DNA from: an uncultured Flavobacterium sp.
GTDB lineage: Bacteria > Bacteroidota > Bacteroidia > Flavobacteriales > Flavobacteriaceae
Direction of reading: 5' to 3'
NCBI GenBank assembly: GCA_937773775.1
Contig: CALJVL010000021.1
Span: 1-64,000 of the forward strand
Length of the DNA: 64,000 bases
The notes under the pieces are model-generated. The model searched no databases. It had not been told where the DNA came from and worked only from the letters and a program-made list of their open reading frames with translations. Made by a program: the position numbers and the translations under genes. Of the stretch, positions 8,344 to 17,415 are shown piece by piece. Numbering within the stretch: position 1 is the first letter of the stretch; each line of letters opens with the position of its first letter.

Positions 8344-8640
8344 GGCTACCCTCCGCTATATTGTTTTTTTACCCACCACAGATTTTCCCATATAAGAATT
8401 ATGTAACTATTGTCAACAATTGTGTAACACACTAATCTATAATATCCCCCAGCTTAGTTAAAATCTGCTGAATGTCATTCAACAAATTTAGGCTTAGTCA
8501 TTCCGAGCTATGAGATTGAAGTATGTTTTGAACAAAGCCTAAAAAATAGTAATAGAATGTCCTTTACTAATCTTAATTTAAAATTATTACAACATGTCCA
8601 GACAAACACTTAATCCAAATACCAATAAAATAGCAAAGTC

Positions 8641-8706
8641 ATGTTTAATTCAATGATTCAAATGATGAAAGATAATCCGGAAACGTAGCAGAAGGTCACA
8701 AAATGA
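8641..8706 (+). pseudogene. Fragment of a small Met-rich protein gene
   Basis: The frame reads MFNSMIQMMKDNPET, then a TAG at 8686, then QKVTK and TGA at 8704-8706. The MMKDNPE phrase is familiar from small Met-rich proteins of Bacteroidetes metal-resistance loci, but this is recall only. The final TGA overlaps the ATG of the next dead frame (ATGA, 8703-8706), as in an operon. No function is assigned. Confidence 0.4.
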
Positions 8707-8855
8707 ATACATCTAAAACCAACTAACATGATTTACAATGGCATTGGGGAACGGGAATGGGCTGAGGAACTTGGCTGATACCAATCCTTACCATATTTGT
8801 AATCCTATATTTTGTACGGTTTAAAAGGAGAAATTGGCAGATAAAACCGGAGTAA
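8703..8855 (+). pseudogene. Small single-span membrane protein gene with two in-frame stops
   Basis: Reading from ATG 8703 gives MNTSKTN-stop-HDLQWHWGTGMG, then stop, then GTWLIPILTIFVILYFVRFK and RRNWQIKPE with a TAA at 8853. Ignoring the stops TAA (8724) and TGA (8763) gives a 50-residue protein. It has a Trp/Gly-rich front, one hydrophobic helix and a basic tail, like short SHOCT-type membrane proteins of Bacteroidetes metal loci. Each stop is one transition from a sense codon (CAA and TGG), which supports genuine decay. The frame is otherwise preserved, so inactivation may be recent. Confidence 0.5.
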
Positions 8856-8946
8856 CAATTGTGACCGGAAGCATTAGAATGATAAGACCCATCTTTCATT
8901 CATAAACTTGCTGCTCATTAAATAAAAGTAAATTTAGAATAGGACA

Positions 8947-9873
8947 ATGATACAGGACATACAAGAGCAAGTAGCGGAACCAGTACAAACTGTAGTACAA
9001 AAGTTAGAAGGTTGGCTTGATGCCTTCGTGAATATGATACCCAATATGGTAGTGACCCTGCTGTTATTAGTGATTTTTCTTGTTCTTGCCAGACTAGGAA
9101 GCAAACTATCTATAAAGCTTTTCACCAAAGCATCAAAAAACGAAGCACTAGGGCATTTATTTTCCACTGCTGTTTATGCGGTTATCTTAGGGCTTGGTTT
9201 TTTTATTATGCTTGGAGTACTCGGACTTGATAAAGCATTAACATCGCTAATCGCAGGAATTGGTGTGCTAGGTTTAGTATTGGGTTTTGCTTTTCAGGAT
9301 ATAGCGGCAGATTTTATTTCAGGTATTATTCTGGCCTTCAGGAAACCTTTTAAAATTGGGGAAATTATAGAAATAAAGGGGATTATGGGCATCGTGCGTA
9401 AAATTGAGTTACGGGTTACGGTTGTTGAGACTTTCCAGGGCCAAGAAGTTTACATTCCAAATAAAGATATATTACAGGGTGCTATTTACAATTTTTCTGT
9501 TTTGAAAAAAAGACGTATTGATATAGCCGTTGGAGTTTCTTACGCAGAAGATCTTGATAAAGTTGAAGATGTTGTATTGAGTACAATAAAAAACTTGGAA
9601 GGAGTCCTAGATAAGGATTTGATAATTTTTGACTATTCTGAATTTGACTCTAGTTCAATCAACTTTAATATTCGATTTTGGATAGAATATCCTGGAGGAC
9701 CCGGCTACTTCGCGATGAAAAACAAAGCCATCAAAGCGATTAAAAGTGCATTTGATGCACATGATATTACGATTCCTTTTCCAATTCGGACATTGGACTT
9801 TGGCATTAAAGGCGGGCAAAAACTCTCCCAAATGCAATTGAATACGAAGGGAGTAAACAAAGAAGTAAATTAA
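8947..9873 (+). CDS. Small-conductance mechanosensitive channel, MscS family
   Basis: Inner-membrane channel that releases solutes when membrane tension rises after hypo-osmotic shock. It has 308 residues, the size of the minimal MscS type. There are three hydrophobic segments at about 34-50, 72-92 and 97-130. The last one carries the Gly/Ala-rich pore helix (AGIGVLGLVLGFAFQD). A beta domain follows with FRKPFKIGE (131-139) and the EVYIPNKDIL element, then the cytoplasmic alpha/beta cage from about 190. It is the first intact gene after two dead ones inside the tRNA-Asn-bounded segment, and it is followed by co-directional genes with short gaps. Confidence 0.92.
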   Translation: MIQDIQEQVAEPVQTVVQKLEGWLDAFVNMIPNMVVTLLLLVIFLVLARLGSKLSIKLFTKASKNEALGHLFSTAVYAVILGLGFFIMLGVLGLDKALTSLIAGIGVLGLVLGFAFQDIAADFISGIILAFRKPFKIGEIIEIKGIMGIVRKIELRVTVVETFQGQEVYIPNKDILQGAIYNFSVLKKRRIDIAVGVSYAEDLDKVEDVVLSTIKNLEGVLDKDLIIFDYSEFDSSSINFNIRFWIEYPGGPGYFAMKNKAIKAIKSAFDAHDITIPFPIRTLDFGIKGGQKLSQMQLNTKGVNKEVN

Positions 9874-9950
9874 GGTCCAAGTTTATGAAAACTCCAATGA
9901 CGAAAGCGGTCTGTCGTCTCTTTTAATTGTTTAATCTATAAAATAAAGTT

Positions 9951-10376
9951 TTGAAAAAAGAAATAAACACATCTCTAACGCAAAATATTTTTAGAATACT
10001 ATTAGTGTTATTTATGATCATTGCCGGATTTAGCCATCTTACCTTTAATAGAATCGACTTCCAGGCTCAAGTTCCTGATTGGATTCCATTGAGTAAAAAT
10101 TTAGTGGTCATATTATCCGGTATTGTTGAAATAACACTAGGTCTGACTTTACTGTTATGGAAAAAGCAACGAGTAAATATTGGATGGGTCTTAGCCCTAT
10201 TCTTCATCCTAGTTTTCCCAGGTAATGTTGCCCAGTACCTTGATGGAAAAGACGCTTTTGGAGCTTTAAATTCTGATAGTGCCCGATTAATCCGACTTTT
10301 CTTTCAACCGATTCTCATAGCTTGGGTACTTTGGTCGTCTGGCGCATGGCAGTCATGGAGAAATTCTAAAAAATAA
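9951..10376 (+). CDS. DoxX-like small membrane protein
   Basis: A 141-residue protein with four hydrophobic segments (about 13-30, 47-65, 74-94 and 108-128). Features of DoxX-like proteins include the GFSHLTF and VPDWIP stretches between helices 1 and 2 and FPGNVAQYLDGKDAFG before the last helix. Start is TTG at 9951, because no ATG lies in the conserved N-terminal part. The biochemical role of this family is poorly known; some members relate to redox or sulfur stress. It sits between mscS and an MDR reductase in a likely stress cassette on one strand. Confidence 0.7.
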   Translation: MKKEINTSLTQNIFRILLVLFMIIAGFSHLTFNRIDFQAQVPDWIPLSKNLVVILSGIVEITLGLTLLLWKKQRVNIGWVLALFFILVFPGNVAQYLDGKDAFGALNSDSARLIRLFFQPILIAWVLWSSGAWQSWRNSKK

Positions 10377-10412
10377 ACAGCATGCTTAATCAAAAATTAA
10401 AACGCAACTGAT

Positions 10413-11395
10413 ATGAAAGTACTACAAATAATAAAATACGGCGAACTTAAAAACAGTTTATCAATAAACGAAATAGAAAAACCATCAATCAAGGCTTCGG
10501 ATATTCTTATTGAGACCAAAGCAGCAGGACTCAACCCTATTGACTACAAAATGGTGAGTGGTGGACTGAAAGATATGGTCCCCTTGTCACTTCCCAGCAC
10601 AATTGGCTTTGATGTGAGCGGCGTGGTTGTGGAGAAAGGCGCGGAAGTCACCAAATTTGAATTGGGAGATGCCGTGTATACCAGAGTGCCTCAACAACAA
10701 ATGGGCACGGTTGCTGAATATGTAGCTGTTGATACTAGTGTGGTGTCCAAAAAACCAGATAATATATCGTTTGAAGAATCCGCCGGCTTACCGTTAGTAG
10801 GACTCACTTCAATTCAGGCGTTGGAAAGCGTTGGTTTAAAAGAAAACGATCGCGTGCTTATTCATGCAGGATCAGGAGGTGTAGGAACTTTTGCGATTCA
10901 ATATGCCAAGGCGAAAGGGGCCTTTGTTTACACAACCACCAGCACTACAAATGTCGATATGGTTAAGGCACTTGGAGCCGACCGTGTGATAGATTACAAA
11001 ACTGAAGATTACAAAACGATTGCTAAAGATTTGGATAATGTTTTTGACACCTTAGGAAACAACTACACGTTAGAAGCCTTTGAAATTATCAAAGAGGGAG
11101 GAAAAGTATGCACTTTTGAAGGCCTTCCAGATGAAGATCTGCAAAGCATTTGGGGATGACTAATTATAAATTACCCGAAGAATTATTTAACCTAATCAAA
11201 GAAAAATCAGCTATTTATAAACATACCTGGATGCAACCTAATGGTGAGCAATTAAACAAACTCTCCACTATGGTAAAAGACATGAAGATAAAGCCAGTGA
11301 TTGATAAGGTTTTTTCTTTCGAAGATAGCATTGAGGCCTATTTATACTTATCCACAGGTAGAGCAAAGGGTAAAGTGATTATAAGCCTTTCCTAA
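10413..11395 (+). pseudogene. Zinc-independent MDR alcohol dehydrogenase/quinone reductase, one frameshift
   Basis: NADPH-dependent medium-chain reductase, probably acting on quinones or enones. The first part (10413-11159) has the GroES-like domain (AAGLNPIDYK; GFDVSGVVVEKG) and the Rossmann motif AGSGGVGTFAIQYAKAKGA at about 143-161. It has no structural zinc cysteines. The rest (MTNYKLPEELFNLIKEKS to KGKVIISLS) continues one frame over. The break is at the G-run 11152-11155: one more G would give SIWGMTNYKLP and a normal 327-residue protein. Whether this is a mutation or a homopolymer undercall cannot be decided here. Both halves are otherwise well preserved. Confidence 0.8.
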
Positions 11396-11450
11396 ACGGT
11401 TTAAAAAAATGATCTGCGAACGAATATATTTATACTAAAAATAAAATATC

Positions 11451-12089
11451 ATGACTAAAGAGAAACAGAATATATTAGTTGCCGGAGCAAACGGCACTAC
11501 AGGAAGAATCATCGTTGATTTATTAGTAAAATCAGAGACCTATCGGCCTATTGCCATGGTTAGAAAACAGGATCAAAAAGACTATTTTGAAAAGAATAAT
11601 GTATCGACCATTGTGGCCGACTTGGAAGAAGGTTTAAGTTATGCAGTGAAAAACGTGCACAAAGTAATTTTTGCTGCAGGATCAAAAGGTAAAAATGTTT
11701 TAGGTGTAGATCAGGAAGGAGCAAAACGGCTAACTGGTGCTGCTAAGGATGAGGGAGCCCGCAAGTTTGTTATGCTAAGTGCCATGGGAGCTGATGATCC
11801 CTCCCAGAATAAAGATCTTCAAGCCTATTTGGAGGCAAAGAAAAATGCTGATGACTATCTGATTGACAGTGGTTTGGATTATAGTATTGTTCGACCAGGC
11901 CATCTGACTAATAAAGAAGGTACGGGTAAAATTCAACTTAAAAAAAGATTTGAAAATCCAGGAAATATTTCAAGAGCAGATGTTGCCAAAACTCTAGTTG
12001 AAGTTTTGGATGATGGCGTAATGCAAAACCAGTTTTTTGAAATTATTGATGGTGACACGCCTATTGAAAAAGCAATTCGTACTGTTTAA
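11451..12089 (+). CDS. SDR-like NAD(P)-binding protein (atypical, YwnB/NmrA-like)
   Basis: A 212-residue Rossmann protein. The nucleotide-binding motif is ILVAGANGTTGRIIVDLL (residues 9-26, GxxGxxG form). ADLEEGL, VIFAAGSKGK and KFVMLSAMGADDPS mark the next strands, and SGLDYSIVRPGHLTN is the usual C-terminal signature of NAD(P)H-binding atypical SDRs. The YxxxK catalytic pair of classical SDRs is absent, so it may be a redox sensor or a flavin/NADPH-dependent enzyme rather than a classical dehydrogenase. It is the last gene of the mscS-doxX-MDR-SDR series. The tRNA-Asn-type terminator copy lies about 350 bases downstream. Confidence 0.8.
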   Translation: MTKEKQNILVAGANGTTGRIIVDLLVKSETYRPIAMVRKQDQKDYFEKNNVSTIVADLEEGLSYAVKNVHKVIFAAGSKGKNVLGVDQEGAKRLTGAAKDEGARKFVMLSAMGADDPSQNKDLQAYLEAKKNADDYLIDSGLDYSIVRPGHLTNKEGTGKIQLKKRFENPGNISRADVAKTLVEVLDDGVMQNQFFEIIDGDTPIEKAIRTV

Positions 12090-12835
12090 AAAAAAAATGT
12101 CCAGCAGATCTATGTTCAAATCAGATTTACAACAAACTGACAACCGTTCAATAAAAATATTGCTACAACCGAGAAATATCCGATTTTACAGTCGCACAAA
12201 TCTTATAAAAACCCGTAGTACTTATTAAATCAAATTAATTTTTCCATTGTTGTAAATCTTCAAAAATAAGTGGACTAATTCATATAAAATCGTTCTGATT
12301 AATATGGTTTTTTAAGTTTGAATATTCACTTCTCAAAACCGGAAATTTACGAAATGTTGATTGTTTTTTAGAATGATAATAATTTGGTTTTTTAATAGTT
12401 ACAAATTTACAAGGTGAATTTTGGTTGCAACTTCGAGTAATAGAGGGAGTTTTTTTAAAAGACTTTACAGCAAAGTAATGTCTTTTTTGTTTTTACTACT
12501 TTACTATTTGGATAAAGACCAAATTAAAGATTAATGTTTGTTTTACAAAAAATTAAAGAAATGGACTTAGTGTATATTCTTGTGTGATTTTAGAAATATC
12601 TAGTACTATCAAATAGCTTAACCTAACTTTAACGGTCTGAGTCCTTTTACTTCTTTTAAAATTAATTACCTTTAGATTAAAACATAATTATGTGGAATAA
12701 ATTTGTATATATGTGTAATTCATTGACTGTTTACGGTTTGTATTTTGACCTAAGATACAATCGTAAAAAATACATCAGAATACGTTTCTTGTAATTCATT
12801 AAAATAGCATCTCTGTTATTTCAATTTAGTATATC
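12090..12835. other. Gene-free stretch holding the second tRNA-Asn repeat
   Basis: No coding frame is supported. A plus-strand frame at 12037-12228 overlaps the preceding gene and looks like an accidental continuation. The only recognisable item is the repeat at 12442-12494. The rest is AT-rich with nothing recognised. Confidence 0.6.
12442..12494 (+). repeat. Candidate attR: degenerate copy of tRNA-Asn 3' end and terminator
   Basis: AGAGGGAG, then a T-run, AAAA and GACTTTACAGCAA, then GTCTTTTTTGTTTTTA. It matches 7850-7902 apart from a few substitutions and small gaps. Just before it, TTGGTT (12421-12426) and TTCGAG (12432-12437) echo the tRNA T-arm, but the arm can no longer fold, so this is not a working tRNA. 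The hairpin with T-run may still end transcription coming from the SDR gene. Confidence 0.65.
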
Positions 12836-13246
12836 TCAGAATTTTTTGAAGTCAGTAGTATCCATTTTTTTATCACTGTTAAGTTTAAAAGTACCAATGT
12901 GTTCTTTATTCCATTCTTGTGGACCTATCAAAGAAAGAAAGTTTACTCCATTAGAATCTCTATATAAATGATAAATTTCCCCAATAACAGGTTCAAATGA
13001 AAACTTAGCACTATATACTAACTCATTCCATTCGTACTCTTCCATCAACTTTTGATATTGAATTCTCAATTCGTTGAATTTATTTCCAAGCTCTTTATTT
13101 ACATTATCAATGCCTCTACTTTTCCAAGAAACAACATCATCAACTCTAATTACTGGGGCGCCAACATTTGTGGCGTAGGGCAATATATTGGCATTAAATC
13201 CTTCTTCAACTGAATAAACGACATTATCGGGTATTTTACTTTTCAT
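12836..13246 (-). CDS. DUF2452 family protein (C1orf50-like)
   Basis: A 136-residue soluble protein without signal peptide or membrane segment. Conserved blocks of the family can be seen: LPYATNVGAPVI near the N-terminus, then ELRIQYQKLMEEYEWNELVY, FEPVIGEIYHLY, and FLSLIGPQEWNKEHIGTFKL close to the C-terminus. The family occurs in bacteria and animals and its function is unknown. The gene stands alone between gene-poor stretches, with a promoter-like motif about 130 bases upstream. Assignment is from recalled motifs. Confidence 0.7.
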   Translation of the reverse strand: MKSKIPDNVVYSVEEGFNANILPYATNVGAPVIRVDDVVSWKSRGIDNVNKELGNKFNELRIQYQKLMEEYEWNELVYSAKFSFEPVIGEIYHLYRDSNGVNFLSLIGPQEWNKEHIGTFKLNSDKKMDTTDFKKF

Positions 13247-13712
13247 GTGATTTTATTTTAATTTAAGCTCTACAATTATTAACTCTTAATTTCATTTTGA
13301 ATTTTACGAATTAACTCAAGCCCATTATTAGTTCCGTTAGTTTTTCTATTAACTAGTTTTTGTTTAATAATTACGATGCAAAGCTAAACAAAAAATACAC
13401 GCTATCGGCAAAATCTAAACTGAATAGGGCAATACGAATCCTATTTTAATCCGTTATTCTAAAACTAAAAGCTAATTTCATTTTGCTTCTTAGCAACGCG
13501 TTTGTTTTTAGGTTTGATAGGGCATTGCTAGAAAGATACCGCCGCCACTCCTACTCAAAAACCAACACAATTTCCTGTTTTTATTTAAAAGCTGAAAGTA
13601 GATTTAGCGAGCTATTCTCTTTGATTTTCCCCCCACTCATTGTTTAGCTGATCTTCTTTTACTACCTTCGAACATTAGGATTTATTAAAATCAGCTTTAA
13701 AAACCCAAAATC
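13247..13712. other. Divergent intergenic region
   Basis: No coding frame is supported between the DUF2452 gene and the sugar dehydrogenase, which diverge. Minus-strand promoter motifs lie at 13379-13412. On the plus strand TACCTTCG at 13663-13670 is a one-mismatch TAnnTTTG box, 43 bases before the dehydrogenase start. Confidence 0.5.
13379..13412 (-). promoter_or_regulatory. Putative promoter of the DUF2452 gene
   Basis: On the minus strand TAGCTTTG (13386-13379) fits TAnnTTTG, and TTTG (13412-13409) lies 22 bases upstream of it. The spacing is slightly long for Bacteroidetes sigma-ABfr promoters. Motif match only. Confidence 0.4.
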
Positions 13713-14828
13713 ATGAGCAGAATCACACCCATACTACTTTTATTTATTTTTATTAGCTGCACAGCACAAGAAAAAGCAAACGATATTCCCATACAAGACG
13801 AAGTGAAAAATTATACTTTTGAAACAGTAGCTTCTGGTATACAAACCCCTTGGGGAATGGCTTGGTTACCTGACGGTAACATGCTAATTACCGAAAAAAG
13901 TGGTATTCTGTATCAAATAAAAAACGGAACAAAAACGGAAATTAAAAACGTTCCTACCGTATACAATCGGGGTCAAGGTGGTTTATTAGATATTGTCCTG
14001 CATCCTGACTATGCTAAAAATGGCTGGATTTATATCACTTATGCCTCTACTGAGGGCGAAGGCGAAGGCGGCAATACTAAACTTATTCGTGCGAAACTGC
14101 TAGACGGAGCTTTGACGCAGATTGAATCTTTATACAAAGCAGGTCCCAATACCACCAAAGGCCAACATTTTGGTTCTAGAATTGTATTTGACAACGAAGG
14201 ATTTCTATTTTTTTCAGCTGGGGAAAGAGGAAACCATTTTGTAAATCCGCAAGACATTACTCGTGATAACGGAAAAATATACCGTTTGAATGACGATGGA
14301 ACTATCCCTAAAGACAATCCTTTTGTAGGCCAAGAAAATGCAAAAGAAGCCATTTATACTTATGGAAATAGAAATCCACAAGGATTAGCTCTAAATCCTG
14401 TTACGGGAGATATTTGGGAACACGAACATGGCCCAAAGGGTGGAGATGAAATCAACATCATAAAAAAAGCAGCTAATTACGGTTGGCCAATTGTAACCTA
14501 CGGTATCGATTACGACAACACTATCATAAGCAAAATAGAAGAAAAACCAGGAATTGAAGATCCTATTTACTATTGGCTTCCCTCCATCGCACCAAGCGGA
14601 ATGGCTTTTGTAACCAGCGATCGCTATCCTGACTGGAAAGGGCATTTGCTTGTAGGTTCCTTGAAATTTCAGTACTTAGAATTAGTAAAATTAAAAGGAA
14701 ATGAAATCATCGGAAGACAAAAAATTGCCACTGAAATTGGTCGTTTAAGAAACGTAGCTCAAGGCCCAGATGGCTATATTTACATAGGTGTCGAAGGAAA
14801 AGGAATTCTTAAAATTATCCCGAATTAA
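13713..14828 (+). CDS. PQQ-dependent sugar dehydrogenase lipoprotein (GSDH family)
   Basis: Six-bladed beta-propeller enzyme that oxidises aldose sugars outside the cytoplasm using pyrroloquinoline quinone. It has 371 residues. A signal peptide ends in the lipobox FISC (Cys16), so it is a lipoprotein. Family motifs include TPWGMAWLPDG (45-55), GQGGLLDIVLHPDY (87-100), QHFGSR with the likely catalytic His, GNRNPQGLALNP (218-229) and EHGPKGGDEIN (238-248). A cytochrome c gene begins one base after the stop and is the obvious electron acceptor. A TonB receptor converges from downstream and might bring in PQQ, but that is inference. Confidence 0.9.
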   Translation: MSRITPILLLFIFISCTAQEKANDIPIQDEVKNYTFETVASGIQTPWGMAWLPDGNMLITEKSGILYQIKNGTKTEIKNVPTVYNRGQGGLLDIVLHPDYAKNGWIYITYASTEGEGEGGNTKLIRAKLLDGALTQIESLYKAGPNTTKGQHFGSRIVFDNEGFLFFSAGERGNHFVNPQDITRDNGKIYRLNDDGTIPKDNPFVGQENAKEAIYTYGNRNPQGLALNPVTGDIWEHEHGPKGGDEINIIKKAANYGWPIVTYGIDYDNTIISKIEEKPGIEDPIYYWLPSIAPSGMAFVTSDRYPDWKGHLLVGSLKFQYLELVKLKGNEIIGRQKIATEIGRLRNVAQGPDGYIYIGVEGKGILKIIPN

Positions 14829-14829
14829 T

Positions 14830-15300
14830 ATGATGACAATCAAACTAACTTTAGAACTAGCGATTTTACTTTCGGGTGGATTCTATTTTTCTAATCAGAC
14901 TCAAGCTTTTACTTCAGATCAAGAAAGTGATTATCTAGCGGTGGCCAAAGTCACACAGGAAAAGACGCCCTTAGAAAAAAGCATTGCCGAAGGCAAGGAA
15001 ATCTATGCTGATTTCTGCATGCAATGCCACCTTGTCAACGGCAAAGGTGATTCTAAAAGCTTCCCTCCCCTTGACGGCTCAGATTGGCTCACCAAAAAAG
15101 AAACCCAAAGTATTCATGCTGTGAAATTTGGACAAACGGGCGCAATTCTTGTAAACGGAAAAAAATTCAACGGTAGAATGCCTCCAATGGGTTTATCAAA
15201 TCAGGAAGTGGCAGATGTAATGAATTATATTAGAAACTCTTGGAGCAACAAAAATTCTAAAATGATTAGTCTGGAGCAAGTTCAAGCCGTAAAGCAATAA
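14830..15300 (+). CDS. Class I c-type cytochrome, partner of the sugar dehydrogenase
   Basis: Exported single-heme electron carrier. From the ATG at 14830 (156 residues) there is an N-terminal hydrophobic segment (about 5-20). The heme motif CMQCH follows (C63, C66, H67), and a GRMPPMG segment supplies the axial Met. The domain ends with the usual helix NQEVADVMNYIRNSW. A longer upstream reading would overlap the dehydrogenase and adds nothing like a signal, so the ATG one base after the dehydrogenase stop was chosen. The tight spacing shows an operon, and the protein probably takes electrons from the PQQ enzyme and passes them to the respiratory chain. Confidence 0.9.
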   Translation: MMTIKLTLELAILLSGGFYFSNQTQAFTSDQESDYLAVAKVTQEKTPLEKSIAEGKEIYADFCMQCHLVNGKGDSKSFPPLDGSDWLTKKETQSIHAVKFGQTGAILVNGKKFNGRMPPMGLSNQEVADVMNYIRNSWSNKNSKMISLEQVQAVKQ

Positions 15301-15324
15301 GAAGACTAATTCTTAATTAATTTT

Positions 15325-17415
15325 TTATTGAAAAACATACGAAACGGAAATCCCTCCATAAAATTGGATTGGATTTCCGGGATAATAATACCGTGGCGCT
15401 GCATTGCCAAAACCTATGGCATTAGGCAAAATACTAGCTGCATATTTGCGATCTAACAGATTATTAATTCCGCTGCTTACTGTCGTTTTTAAGAATTCAA
15501 GAATTGTAAAACTATAGGCCGCTTTTACATCCAAAAGTATATAGCTCTCACTGTATTTTGTATTTGCATCATTCATCGGAATTTTACCCATACTCATAAA
15601 ACTAGTGTTTAAAGTAAAACCGTTAGCTGTTTTCAGGTCAATCCCTGCATTCCATTGTTGATTGGGAACTCCTGTAAGTTGATTACGGGAATAATCGATT
15701 CCATTATCAACAAAATCTTTAAATCTAAAATCATTCAAAGAAGCTGCGAAATAAGTACCTATTTCAAATTGGGAAGTTTTTAAAATTTCATAATTTACGG
15801 TGAATTCAATTCCCCGATGGGAACTTCGTCCTGCATTAATCCCCACAAACTGATCTTCGGCCGTACGTCTGGCCACTAATAAATTGCTGATTTGTGTGCT
15901 ATAAAACACAAGTTCACTATCTAGTTTTGAATCTAACCAATATCCTTTAAAACCCAATTCATAATTAAGCCCCACTTCTGGTTTTAAATCAGTATTGATT
16001 TGCCCTTCGGGAGTGAGCGTTTCGGCCGCCAAAGGAGTTGAAAATCCTTTACTAATGGAGCTAAAAATATTTTTTCCCGGACTTAGCTGATAAGAAATTC
16101 CGAGTCTGGGTGACCAAATCTTCCCAAAAGTATAGGCTTGTTCCGATTGATTCCCGTTTTCGGGTAAAATCTCTCGCAGCGTATATTTTGTAGTGTTCAA
16201 TGCCAGGCCGCTTTCTAAATGAAGGTCTTTCAATAACTCAATATTCACTTCAAAAAAATAATTACTATAATTCCGATTTTGATTCACCTTACTAAATTCG
16301 GATCCAGCAAGGCTTCCCTGACCAGGCTGCGACATATAGAGGTTGTCGAAAAGGGAAAACGTATAGCGCTCACTTAACGATTCAGTTCCAACACTAGCCT
16401 CAAAGGGCACTGAAAATAATTTGGTTTTATAATTTAGCGTAGATCGAAAACCTAAAGAGTTTGTTTTTTCGTCCAAAATATCGAAAGGTCTTGGTTCATA
16501 AGCCTTTTTAAAATTAGAAAAAACACTGCTTTTAATAGACCAGTTCTCCGAAAAAGCGTGCTGATAACCTATGCCCAAAAGTGATTTGTCGTATGACTCA
16601 TAACCCTGCGCAGCTGCCCAATTGGCCGCGGCCTTTTCAGGATTATTTCTAAAATCAGTCTCATTTATGGAACTCGGAATAAATGCTTTCAGGCGAGTAA
16701 AGATTCCCAAAAAAGACAAACTCCCTTTTACCCCCAAATTCTGTTTCGCGTGCAGATTCATGGACTTGCGATCATAGGAACTATTGGCCCGAAAACCCTC
16801 ACTTTGCAAATGCGTATAATTCGAAAACAGATTAGAATTTGTGTCACTATAACCAGCGCCCATACTTTGTTTGAGTAAACCATAACTGCCGAAAGTCGTA
16901 ACCGATTTTGCAAAAGATTCTCTTTCAGGAGTGTCACGTGCAAATAAATGAATGACACCGCCTAATCCCGAACCAAAACTCGTATTATTGGGCCCTTTAT
17001 TAATTTCGATACCACCAATAGTCTCCATGTCGATATCCTCAATAGTCGTATCCCCTTCTCCACTAGTCAAAGGAATAGCTTCAAAGTAGGCTTTAATCCT
17101 ACTGGTTCCATATTGGGTACGAGCGCCAATTCCGCGGATACTAATTCGAACTGTATTCAGAGTTCCTTGCTGCATGTTAATCCCAGGAATTTTATTTAAA
17201 ACCGAAGTCAGGATTACCCCATCACTTTTTTCGATATCCTTTCTTTGAATTACCGACACAGAAGAAGCTGAATTTTGAAGTGATACCCGAATTGGGGCTG
17301 CTTTTATGACTATTTCAGCAAGCGAGGTAGTATCTTTTTTTACTTGTCCAAAAACAGGAAAAAAATAAAATTGCAGTATAAAAAGAAAAAAAACAGACTG
17401 TACTTTTGTATTCAA
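15325..17415 (-). CDS. TonB-dependent outer membrane receptor
   Basis: Active transporter of the outer membrane, 696 residues. A signal peptide ends around FGQ (23). A TonB-box-like region and plug follow: EIVIKAAP (34-41), RKDIEKSD, and VLNKIPGINMQQGTLNTVRI with RISIRGIGARTQYGTSRIK. The plug ends with GGIEINKGPNNTSFGSGLGG. A 22-strand barrel should fill the rest, and the chain ends in SYVFQ. It lacks the carboxypeptidase-like N-terminal domain of SusC proteins, so it belongs with the FecA/YncD-sized siderophore or cofactor receptors. It converges on the PQQ dehydrogenase/cytochrome pair with 24 bases between stops. Substrate unknown; PQQ is a reasonable guess. Confidence 0.88.
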   Translation of the reverse strand: MNTKVQSVFFLFILQFYFFPVFGQVKKDTTSLAEIVIKAAPIRVSLQNSASSVSVIQRKDIEKSDGVILTSVLNKIPGINMQQGTLNTVRISIRGIGARTQYGTSRIKAYFEAIPLTSGEGDTTIEDIDMETIGGIEINKGPNNTSFGSGLGGVIHLFARDTPERESFAKSVTTFGSYGLLKQSMGAGYSDTNSNLFSNYTHLQSEGFRANSSYDRKSMNLHAKQNLGVKGSLSFLGIFTRLKAFIPSSINETDFRNNPEKAAANWAAAQGYESYDKSLLGIGYQHAFSENWSIKSSVFSNFKKAYEPRPFDILDEKTNSLGFRSTLNYKTKLFSVPFEASVGTESLSERYTFSLFDNLYMSQPGQGSLAGSEFSKVNQNRNYSNYFFEVNIELLKDLHLESGLALNTTKYTLREILPENGNQSEQAYTFGKIWSPRLGISYQLSPGKNIFSSISKGFSTPLAAETLTPEGQINTDLKPEVGLNYELGFKGYWLDSKLDSELVFYSTQISNLLVARRTAEDQFVGINAGRSSHRGIEFTVNYEILKTSQFEIGTYFAASLNDFRFKDFVDNGIDYSRNQLTGVPNQQWNAGIDLKTANGFTLNTSFMSMGKIPMNDANTKYSESYILLDVKAAYSFTILEFLKTTVSSGINNLLDRKYAASILPNAIGFGNAAPRYYYPGNPIQFYGGISVSYVFQ

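Noticed and set aside
12037..12228. 63-codon plus-strand frame after the SDR gene
   Set aside because: It overlaps the SDR gene in another frame and continues into AT-rich spacer; no family features.
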